A stretch of DNA of 64,000 nucleotides from Ruminococcus flavefaciens (GTDB lineage Bacteria; Bacillota; Clostridia; Oscillospirales; Ruminococcaceae): positions 674,104 to 738,103 of the forward strand of contig JAMPGO010000001.1 of NCBI GenBank assembly GCA_023663905.1, in the 5' to 3' direction. The notes below the pieces were generated by a model. That model saw only the letters and a program-made list of their open reading frames with translations. It was not told the origin of the DNA and made no database searches. Shown here piece by piece: positions 57,396 to 64,000 of this stretch. Every line of letters begins with the position of its first letter. The stretch's first letter is position 1. The position numbers and the translations under genes are program-made.

Positions 57396-58061
57396 ATGAA
57401 CAGAACTATTATAAAAGGTGCGGTTTTTGATATGGACGGTCTTATGATTGATACCGAAAAGCTGTATCTGAAATACTGGAAACAAGCCGCCTCCGATTTC
57501 GGCTATACAATGCTGGACGAACACGTGTTCGCAATAAGAAGTCTCGCAAGGAAGTATTCCATTCCAAGACTTAAAGGCTTTTTCGGCGATGATTTCCCTA
57601 CGGAAGAAATCCGTGCAAGGCGGACTGAGCTTATAAACGCACATATCGAACAGCACGGTATTGACATAAAACCCGGTCTTTTTGAGCTTCTGGACTATCT
57701 CAAATCCAACGGAATAAAGCTTGCTGTCGCTACGGCTACCCAGCGTGACAGAACGCTTCTGTATCTGGATAAAATCAACGCACGCAGTTATTTTAACGCT
57801 GTAATATGCGGTGATATGATTGCAAACGGCAAGCCCGAACCCGATATATACCTTACTGCCTGCGGACAGCTCGGGCTTCTTCCGTGCGAGTGCGTTGCGT
57901 ATGAGGATTCGCCGAACGGTATAAAATCCGCATTTTCAGCAGGCTGTTATACTATTATGATTCCCGATATGACCCAGCCCGACGACGAAATCAAGCCTAT
58001 GATAAGTGCCGTTTATGAGAGTCTCGATAAATCAACCGACTTTTTTGAAGGGAGGATTTAA
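57396..58061 (+). CDS. HAD-superfamily hydrolase, beta-phosphoglucomutase-like
   Basis: A 221-residue phosphatase or phosphomutase. GAVFDMDGLMIDTE is motif I with the nucleophile Asp, TATQRD is motif II, and GKPEPDIYL with YEDSPNGIKSA are motifs III and IV. Genes of this type act on sugar phosphates; placement after glgA suggests a carbohydrate role. The RBS is weak (AGGAT). Confidence 0.88.
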   Translation: MNRTIIKGAVFDMDGLMIDTEKLYLKYWKQAASDFGYTMLDEHVFAIRSLARKYSIPRLKGFFGDDFPTEEIRARRTELINAHIEQHGIDIKPGLFELLDYLKSNGIKLAVATATQRDRTLLYLDKINARSYFNAVICGDMIANGKPEPDIYLTACGQLGLLPCECVAYEDSPNGIKSAFSAGCYTIMIPDMTQPDDEIKPMISAVYESLDKSTDFFEGRI

Positions 58062-58316
58062 ATGTCATCCCAGACAAGCGTATCGGAAATATTTGACATC
58101 CCGAAATTCTACTACTTCGACAGCGGTAACGACTATTCAGGAAGCAAGGGCGATTTTGCCTATAAAATCATCACCGCCAAGTCGTTCCGTGCTATGACGT
58201 GGCACGGTCGGCTCTGCTCTATGAAAGCGACTATCGAACACGAACAGGAGTTCGAGCGCACGCAGGAGGGCTTCAATGCTATGATAAAATGGCTTGAGGA
58301 CAGATTTTCCGAATAA
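58062..58316 (+). CDS. Small conserved-looking protein of unknown function
   Basis: An 84-residue protein that I do not recognise. It is rich in Phe/Tyr/Trp in the centre (FDIPKFYYFDSGNDYSG, AMTWHGRLCSM) and ends in a helix (GFNAMIKWLEDRF). GAAGGGAGG precedes the ATG, which lies directly after the HAD stop, so the two are co-expressed. Confidence 0.65.
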   Translation: MSSQTSVSEIFDIPKFYYFDSGNDYSGSKGDFAYKIITAKSFRAMTWHGRLCSMKATIEHEQEFERTQEGFNAMIKWLEDRFSE

Positions 58317-58322
58317 AAAACA

Positions 58323-58350
58323 AATCTCCGGAGTTAATCCGGAGATTTTT
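58323..58350. terminator. Bidirectional terminator after the HAD operon
   Basis: Ten-pair stem AATCTCCGGA / TCCGGAGATT with a GTTAA loop and T5; on the minus strand the T run is shorter, but it lies after the kinase stop. Confidence 0.88.
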
Positions 58351-58354
58351 ATTT

Positions 58355-60415
58355 TTACCACTCACCAACGTTCGGGTCGTCTACAGGCGGGTCAGGCTCA
58401 ACAGGCGGAGTATCAGTCTGCGGAGGGTCTGTTATAACAGGCGCAGGCGGTTCAGTCGGCGGAGGGTCAGTTATAACAGGTGCAGGCGGTTCGGTCTGCG
58501 GAGGTTCTGTTACAACAGGCGGTGCAGTTGTTGACGGAGCGACAGCCGTTGTTGTGTAGCTCTGATTATTCGCCGTCGTCTCTGCTGTGGTATCAGCTGT
58601 CCACTGACTGTAGTCGGTCTGCGGAGTGTTTACCTCTGCATCCTTGGGAATATAATAGACAATGAGCTTGCTTTTCTTGTTGCTGAAATGCTCGCCTGCC
58701 TTTACTTCCTTGCCGTCAACCTGAAGCTGGGTTATCGTATCGGGATAGCCGTACGTACTGGTTGATTCAATAAACGAATAGTTTGAAACACCCGCTTTTT
58801 TAAGCTCGTTCTCATACTGCGAAACTGACAGACCGTTATAATCGGGAATATCGGCATTTTCCTTGCCTCTGCTTACCGTAAGTGTTACGGTACAGCCCTG
58901 TGCAACCTGCGTTCCCTCGTCAATATCCTGGTCGATAATCATATCAGCCTCGTGGTCATCGTCGTATTCGTATTCAACTTCAAAGGTGAAGTAGTCCGCA
59001 TATTTCTTTTCTGTCAGCTCAAAGAATTTGCCCACGAAATTCGGCATTACAGTATCAATAACAGACTCGTCTGACTGGTCGTCGTCTGTAACCACGTTTT
59101 CAGGCACGGATGATGAGCTTCTCGAAAATGATGAGCTGTCGCCCGATTCAGCAGGCACAAATACTCGCATTATGAACACTGAAATAATAATCAGTATCGC
59201 AAGCAGAAGTATTGTTATTACAACAGGTACTTTCAGCCTGTCAACCGTGCTGACTTTCTCATAATGATATTCGTCGTAGTCATCTCGCTGGCGACGGCGC
59301 TCGTAATTCTGCTGTTCGGGCGATTGCTGAATATAACGCTGTTCTCTTTCGGGTCGCTGTTGCTGGTACTGCTGATAAACCTGATTTTCAGGCGGAACAG
59401 CAGGAGTTACAGCGGTTTTATGCTCAAGCGGAGCAATCGGCTTCGGCACAACAGGCTGTTCAAATAATCTTGTGACAAGCTCTGTTATTGTCTGGATACG
59501 CTCACTGCCGTTGAGGTTCATACCGTCCATAATAGTCTTTGAGACGTGCGCAGGAATACTTCTGTTGAGCATAGCAGGCTCGCAGAGGTCGTCATTTTTC
59601 AGGCGGTTCGTCGAATCAACAGGCATACATCCTGTCAAGGCACGGTAAAGCAATGCGCACACGCTGTAAACGTCAGTCCAAGAACCCTGTCGGCTCGAAC
59701 TGCTTGCGGAATACTGTTCAGGAGCGGCATAGCCCTTGAAAAGCTCATATTCAAGCCCTGCGTCAGCCGTTCTTACAGCGGAAACACAGAATCCCGACAA
59801 TTTCAGCTCGCCCTTGCTGTTGATATAGACAGTATCGGGGCTGATTGCACGGTGAATGATTCCGGCATTATGGAGAATGCCTATAGTCGTGAAGAGTGGC
59901 GGAAACAGTTTTGAAACCTGCTCCCAGCTCAGTTCTCCTGCATTGTCCTTGAGATAATCAAGCATTTTTTCGCCGTCAAGGTACTCAAAGACAGCGTATG
60001 TAGTGTTATTATCTGCGAACATATCAAGAACAGGATTTATGTTTGAATTATTCCTCAGCTGTGCAAGCGACTTGTTAAGCTCCGTAAACTCAGCCATAAA
60101 TGCCTTATATTTGGCGAGATTGTTATAATTTACGCTGATAGTAGCCTTACCCTTGACTCTTGTGCAGAAGTTTGCGGGCATATATTCCCTCAGCATAATC
60201 TTACAGCCTGTGGAAATATCGTGACCGACGTAAGTTGCGCCCTCCCCGTTATAACTCAGCATAATGCCGACCATATATCGGTCTCGCAGAAGTGTACCGG
60301 GAGCTATATACATAGGATTGTGCGGAGTAGTATCATCGAATCCGCAGTGGGGGCAGATATGCTGCTCCATATCATATTTTTCCATACATCTGTAACAGAA
60401 TCTACGTTCTCCCAA
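58355..60415 (-). CDS. PASTA-domain protein kinase homologue, predicted pseudokinase
   Basis: A 686-residue membrane protein. The N-terminal zinc ribbon has CYRC (7-10) and CPHC (21-24). The kinase-like domain covers about 40-320, but the key residues are changed: the VAIK lysine is Arg76, HRD reads HRA (Asp to Ala191), the catalytic-loop Asn is Thr195 and DFG reads GFC (208-210). TM is about 396-419, PASTA domains are about 455-516 and 522-590, and the C-terminus is a Pro/Thr repeat tail. It probably binds peptidoglycan and signals by binding, not phosphorylation. The start is TTG after AGGAGG. Confidence 0.85.
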   Translation of the reverse strand: MGERRFCYRCMEKYDMEQHICPHCGFDDTTPHNPMYIAPGTLLRDRYMVGIMLSYNGEGATYVGHDISTGCKIMLREYMPANFCTRVKGKATISVNYNNLAKYKAFMAEFTELNKSLAQLRNNSNINPVLDMFADNNTTYAVFEYLDGEKMLDYLKDNAGELSWEQVSKLFPPLFTTIGILHNAGIIHRAISPDTVYINSKGELKLSGFCVSAVRTADAGLEYELFKGYAAPEQYSASSSSRQGSWTDVYSVCALLYRALTGCMPVDSTNRLKNDDLCEPAMLNRSIPAHVSKTIMDGMNLNGSERIQTITELVTRLFEQPVVPKPIAPLEHKTAVTPAVPPENQVYQQYQQQRPEREQRYIQQSPEQQNYERRRQRDDYDEYHYEKVSTVDRLKVPVVITILLLAILIIISVFIMRVFVPAESGDSSSFSRSSSSVPENVVTDDDQSDESVIDTVMPNFVGKFFELTEKKYADYFTFEVEYEYDDDHEADMIIDQDIDEGTQVAQGCTVTLTVSRGKENADIPDYNGLSVSQYENELKKAGVSNYSFIESTSTYGYPDTITQLQVDGKEVKAGEHFSNKKSKLIVYYIPKDAEVNTPQTDYSQWTADTTAETTANNQSYTTTAVAPSTTAPPVVTEPPQTEPPAPVITDPPPTEPPAPVITDPPQTDTPPVEPDPPVDDPNVGEW

Positions 60416-60462
60416 AGCAGTTCCTCCTTTTATTTAAAATATTTTGAATTACATTCATATTT

Positions 60463-60491
60463 ATTCTAACAGAATTTGCGGAAAAAGTCAA
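60463..60491 (-). promoter_or_regulatory. Promoter of the pseudokinase gene
   Basis: Minus strand TTGACT, 17 bases, TAGAAT, about 48 bases before the TTG start. Confidence 0.7.
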
Positions 60492-60511
60492 CCGCAAAAG
60501 CAAATATGATA

Positions 60512-61774
60512 CTAATTTGTAATAATTAACTCCTGTGCGGCAAGCATAATGCCGAGTTTTCCGCTTGTGTAGGTAATTCCGCCCTGAAGCCATACCGCAA
60601 AAGGCTCACGGATTGGCGCGTCGGCAGACAGTTCAATTGAAGCGCCGTTTGTGAAAGCTCCTGCCGCCATAATCACCTTGTCAGAATAGCCCGGCATATC
60701 CCACGCTTCGGGCGTTACAAATGAATCAACAGGCGCACCCTTCTGTATTCCACAGCAGAACGCAGTGAGATTCTTTTCGTTTTCAAGCTCGATTGCCGTG
60801 ATTATATCCCCTCTTGCCTCGTCCTTTGACGGCGAACATCTGTAACCCATAAGCGTAAAGAGTTCGCTTGCAAAAACAGCAGTTTTCTTTGCCGAAGCAA
60901 CAACATCCGGAGCGAAAAACAATCCAAGAAGCATTTCCCTGTTCATTCCGAGAGTACAGCCGACTTCCTTTCCCATACCAACGCACGTCAGACGGTAAGA
61001 ACACATCTCAATCAAATCCGCACGTCCTGCTATATATCCGCCCGTACGTGCAATTCCTCCGCCTGCATTCTTGATAAGCGAGCCGATTATTATATCTGCG
61101 CCCACTTCCGACGGTTCACGGCATTCAACAAACTCGCCGTAGCAGTTATCGACCATAATTATTGCCTGCGGATTGCCCTTTCTGACTGCTTCCGCCATTT
61201 TTCCGATGTCGTCAACGGTAAATGCAGGGCGGAGCGAATAGCCTCTCGAACGCTGTATATAAGCCACTTTCGCACCCTTTACGGCTTCTGTTATGCCCTC
61301 ATAATCAGGCTTTCCGCCGTCAAGCAAATCAACCTGTGCGTACTCAACACCGTAATCAATAAGCGAGCCGTTGCCCGATTTGCCTGATATTCCGATAACT
61401 TCTTCAAGCGTATCGTACGGCTTGCCCGTGATTGATACAATTTTGTCGCCTGTGCGAAGCACTCCGAAAAGAGCGGTTGAGAGTGCGTGAGTGCCTGAAA
61501 CGAAATTGAAGCGCACAAGAGCGTCCTCCGTGCCGAGAACCTGCGCAAATACCTTGTCGATTACTTCCCTGCCGACATCGCCGTAACCATAGCCTGTTGA
61601 GCCGTAAAAGCAGGGTTCGCTTACCTTGTTGTCCGAAAATGCTTTAAGCACCTTTGCACCGCAGTATTCGGCAGTTTTCTCAATCTCTCTGAACGCTTCA
61701 CGGCAGTTTTCTTCCGCCTGCTCCGCAAGTGCAAGAATCCTGTCGTTAAAGTTATATATGTTACCAAAATTCAT
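60512..61774 (-). CDS. Methionine gamma-lyase-family PLP enzyme (aluminium-resistance type)
   Basis: A 420-residue cystathionine-lyase-like protein of the family once called aluminium resistance protein. FYGSTGYGYGDVGREVIDKVFAQVLGTE and RFNFVSGTHALSTALFGVLR mark the cofactor side; the PLP lysine is in GSLIKNAGGGIARTGGYIAG. Substrate and role are not established. AAGGAG precedes the ATG. Confidence 0.9.
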   Translation of the reverse strand: MNFGNIYNFNDRILALAEQAEENCREAFREIEKTAEYCGAKVLKAFSDNKVSEPCFYGSTGYGYGDVGREVIDKVFAQVLGTEDALVRFNFVSGTHALSTALFGVLRTGDKIVSITGKPYDTLEEVIGISGKSGNGSLIDYGVEYAQVDLLDGGKPDYEGITEAVKGAKVAYIQRSRGYSLRPAFTVDDIGKMAEAVRKGNPQAIIMVDNCYGEFVECREPSEVGADIIIGSLIKNAGGGIARTGGYIAGRADLIEMCSYRLTCVGMGKEVGCTLGMNREMLLGLFFAPDVVASAKKTAVFASELFTLMGYRCSPSKDEARGDIITAIELENEKNLTAFCCGIQKGAPVDSFVTPEAWDMPGYSDKVIMAAGAFTNGASIELSADAPIREPFAVWLQGGITYTSGKLGIMLAAQELIITN

Positions 61775-61784
61775 AATGCTCTCC

Positions 61785-62573
61785 TTATAATTCGCCTTTG
61801 TTTATATTATCCTTGTCAACGTCAGTTCTCTCCAGAACGATTTCTGTCTCTATTTCACGGAAGCCGATTTCACGGTAGAAGCTCACACGGATGTCAAGTG
61901 CAAGCAGGAACGCTCTTTTTCCCAGATTATTCAGGAAATAAGCGAGCCACTTTAGAAATTCCCTTGCATAACCGCTTCCTCTAGCCGAGACTTTCGTTGC
62001 AACCTGCCCTATAAGTACCTCGTCGCCTATATCAAATATCAGCGAAGCCGTCGTGCAGTCCCTGTATGTAAATACACGGCTTATTCCGTGCCTGCACCTG
62101 TGCGAAGTATCTGTATACCACAGCGAAAAATCGGCAATATTGGGAAATCCCTCACTCAGAATCGTGTAGACTTCAGGCAGATTGGGATTGAAATCAACCG
62201 ACTCCTCTGAAAAATCCTGACTTTTTTCGTCGGGAATAAGTTCAAATATCGTCCTGTTGAGTACCTGATAATGCTCGTCAAGATGTATCTGACGTAAAAT
62301 CCTGCTGTCGCCCTCAACCCTGAACGGCAGATTCATATTCACAAAAAATTGAAGTTCGTCGGTTGCCTGTAAAAAGCCGTCCGTGCAGATAATCAGCGTG
62401 GAGTTGATAATAAACATAAATCCCTCGCCCGTTTCGTCCGTGATTTTATAAAAACGGCAGAAGTCATAGCCTGCTCCGTAGGCTTTCATATATGCAATCA
62501 TTTTTTTACCCGAAAGCGACTTCATAAGCATATCCGTATCAAGTTCGCTATCATTCTGAATCAGTTTTATCAT
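61785..62573 (-). CDS. GNAT-family N-acetyltransferase
   Basis: A 262-residue protein. The C-terminal half carries the GNAT fold (RVFTYRDCTTASLIFDI, QVATKVSARGSGYAREFLKWLAYFL, RVSFYREIGFREIE). The N-terminal half may be a second, degenerate GNAT-like domain. The ATG overlaps the M42 peptidase stop (ATGA), so the two share a transcript. Substrate unknown. Confidence 0.82.
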   Translation of the reverse strand: MIKLIQNDSELDTDMLMKSLSGKKMIAYMKAYGAGYDFCRFYKITDETGEGFMFIINSTLIICTDGFLQATDELQFFVNMNLPFRVEGDSRILRQIHLDEHYQVLNRTIFELIPDEKSQDFSEESVDFNPNLPEVYTILSEGFPNIADFSLWYTDTSHRCRHGISRVFTYRDCTTASLIFDIGDEVLIGQVATKVSARGSGYAREFLKWLAYFLNNLGKRAFLLALDIRVSFYREIGFREIETEIVLERTDVDKDNINKGEL

Positions 62574-63580
62574 AAGCCGTGAATCCTCTGGGCAAGTTCT
62601 CGGACGAGTGCAAGCGTATTGTCAAGGTCGGCTGAATTGATTACGCACGACGGACTGTGAAGATACCTGCACGGCACGGAAACGGCTATAGTACGTATTC
62701 CTCTGCCTGCAAGATGTATAGCTCCGCTGTCGTTTCCTCCTGCAATCATCGTCTTTGTCTGGCAGGGAAGTCCGCATTCTTCGGCAGTATCAAATGCAAG
62801 CCTGTAGAGTTCCTTGTCATAAACCGTGCTTCTGTCCATAAATCCGACTACCGCACCCTTGCCCAGCTCGCATACTCTCTTCGCACCCGAAACACCGTCA
62901 ATATCGCCTGCTGTAGTGGCTTCAAGGACTATCGCAAAATCGGGCTGAACCGCAAAAGCACTCGCTCCCGAACCTCGCAAGCCTATTTCCTCCTGAGTAT
63001 TGAACACAAAATATGTATCGTACTCGGGCTGTTCCTGAATAAGCTTTATCATCATTGCACAACCTGCACGGTCGTCAATCGCCTTGGATTTTATACATCC
63101 GCCTATTTCAAGAAATTCCGAATCAAAGCAGACTGAATCGCCCAGACGCACGTACTTTTCAGCCTCTTCCCTTGAATCAGCGCCGATGTCAATATACAGG
63201 CTGTCAGTTTTCGGCGGTTTCTCTCTTTCCTCACGGCTGAGATTATGCACAGCTGTTGAGCCGACAACACCCGATATACCGTTTACCGTAACCTGTCTGC
63301 CGATTATAACGGATGTATCTATTCCGCCGACTGTGCCGAAATTAAGCGTGCCGTCATCGTTAATATATGTAACAATAAATCCGACCTCGTCCATATGCGC
63401 TGTAATCATAAGCTTCCTGTCTGCGGATTTCCTTCCCTTGCAGAAGCAGATTAAATTCCCGAGATTATCAGTCCTGTAGTCGCAGTAGTCCTTAATCTGC
63501 GCTGTTATATACTCACGCACTGCCGTTTCGTCACCTGAAATGCCGTTGATTAAGCACAAATCTTTTAACAATTCTTTCAT
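62570..63580 (-). CDS. M42-family metalloaminopeptidase
   Basis: A 336-residue di-metal aminopeptidase. Seen: ITAHMDEVGFIV (metal His/Asp), DDRAGCAMMIKL, NTQEEIGLRGSGASAF with the catalytic EE, and MIAGGNDSGAIHLAGRGI. Such tetrahedral enzymes degrade small peptides. AGGAG precedes the ATG. A second family member follows upstream. Confidence 0.93.
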   Translation of the reverse strand: MKELLKDLCLINGISGDETAVREYITAQIKDYCDYRTDNLGNLICFCKGRKSADRKLMITAHMDEVGFIVTYINDDGTLNFGTVGGIDTSVIIGRQVTVNGISGVVGSTAVHNLSREEREKPPKTDSLYIDIGADSREEAEKYVRLGDSVCFDSEFLEIGGCIKSKAIDDRAGCAMMIKLIQEQPEYDTYFVFNTQEEIGLRGSGASAFAVQPDFAIVLEATTAGDIDGVSGAKRVCELGKGAVVGFMDRSTVYDKELYRLAFDTAEECGLPCQTKTMIAGGNDSGAIHLAGRGIRTIAVSVPCRYLHSPSCVINSADLDNTLALVRELAQRIHGL

Positions 63581-63583
63581 AAT

Positions 63584-64000
63584 TCATTCTCCTATGTATT
63601 CCGCAAGAAGTTCAGCCGTATAGCGAACATCAGCAATATCGATTACTTCAACCGGAGTGTGCATATTTCTGAGCGGAATTGATACAGTACAAGCCTTTGC
63701 GCCGTCTCTGCTTACTGAATAGCGGTCGGCATTCGTTGAGGTCAGACCGTTCATAACTTCGAGCTGATACGGTATTTCCGCAGATTCAGCCGTATCAATA
63801 AGTCCCTGCGAGATTTCACGGGACAGGCTGGGCGATATACCAATCATCGCACCCTTGCCGAGATAACCGCATTTCTTCTCGTTCTCGCCCTGAGCGTATG
63901 CAAAACTTACATCCACAGCAATGGCAATATCGGGATTTATTTCAAACGCACCTATTTTTGCGCCACGTTCGCCAAGTTCCTCCTGAGCCGAGAAAATAAC
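63584..64000 (-). CDS. M42-family metalloaminopeptidase, 5' part cut by window end
   Basis: The frame stays open to the window edge: before the GTG-coded residue near 63916 it continues upstream as IFSAQEELGERGAKIGAFEINPDIAIAV, matching the catalytic QEE motif of M42. The C-terminal third seen here (139 residues) resembles the preceding paralogue (GKGAMIGISPSLSRE, STNADRYSVSRDGA, IPLRNMHTPVEVID). The gene is partial; the N-terminus with the first metal ligands lies beyond position 64000. Confidence 0.9.
   Translation of the reverse strand, partial: VIFSAQEELGERGAKIGAFEINPDIAIAVDVSFAYAQGENEKKCGYLGKGAMIGISPSLSREISQGLIDTAESAEIPYQLEVMNGLTSTNADRYSVSRDGAKACTVSIPLRNMHTPVEVIDIADVRYTAELLAEYIGE

Overview
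The window looks like chromosomal DNA from a cellulolytic, low-to-mid-GC Gram-positive of the class Clostridia, most likely a Ruminococcus of the R. flavefaciens/albus type. The reasons are ruminococcal dockerin modules on a GH5 cellulase, a GH9 cellulase and a protein of unknown function; strong AGGAGG ribosome sites with frequent TTG/GTG starts; many TTGACA-N17-TATAAT promoters; and sporulation genes (an alpha/beta-type SASP and an uninterrupted SigK-like sigma factor). The genus is an inference from protein motifs; no database was searched.

Layout. 1-1.9 kb: ECF sigma factor with a Thr-rich membrane partner. 1.9-3.8 kb: receiver/HD-GYP/PAS protein with an Hpt protein. 3.9-10.1 kb: one long minus-strand housekeeping operon, CYTH - phoH - ybeY - era - yqzL - recO - mutS2, including a 33-codon yqzL that is easily overlooked. 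10.2-15.7 kb: degenerate kinase-like protein, gap, an AT-rich orphan, SASP, two degV paralogues, trmL and a small membrane protein. 15.7-18.6 kb: pyrK-pyrD-ruvX led by a zinc-ribbon/LRR protein. 18.7-20.4 kb: GH5-dockerin cellulase. 20.7-26.4 kb: two-component system, membrane PAS/GGDEF/EAL protein and phosphofructokinase. 26.4-34.6 kb: gdhA with a small passenger gene, then valS and a downstream string of small genes ending in folC. 34.6-38 kb: nested inverted-repeat region, small protein, sigK, ligA. 38-39.9 kb: four tandem zinc-ribbon/TM2 proteins. 40-46.2 kb: FMN riboswitch and an expanded riboflavin operon. 46.2-51.8 kb: second ECF sigma/Thr-rich pair next to GH9-dockerin and the dockerin protein of unknown function. 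51.8-64 kb: pyk, pcrA, glgA, a HAD phosphatase, a PASTA pseudokinase, a methionine gamma-lyase-family enzyme, a GNAT and two M42 aminopeptidases, the last cut by the window edge.

The genes combine fibre degradation (cellulosomal enzymes), sugar metabolism (glycogen synthase, GAPDH, phosphofructokinase, pyruvate kinase), ammonia assimilation (GdhA), surface or stress sensing (two ECF/Thr-rich modules, pseudokinase, TM2 cluster) and second-messenger turnover (intact HD-GYP and EAL domains, with a mutated GGDEF). The least explained items are the PASTA pseudokinase, the dockerin protein with a duplicated novel domain, the passenger genes in the riboflavin operon and the nested inverted repeat upstream of valS. 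I saw no rRNA, tRNA, CRISPR array, insertion sequence or prophage.
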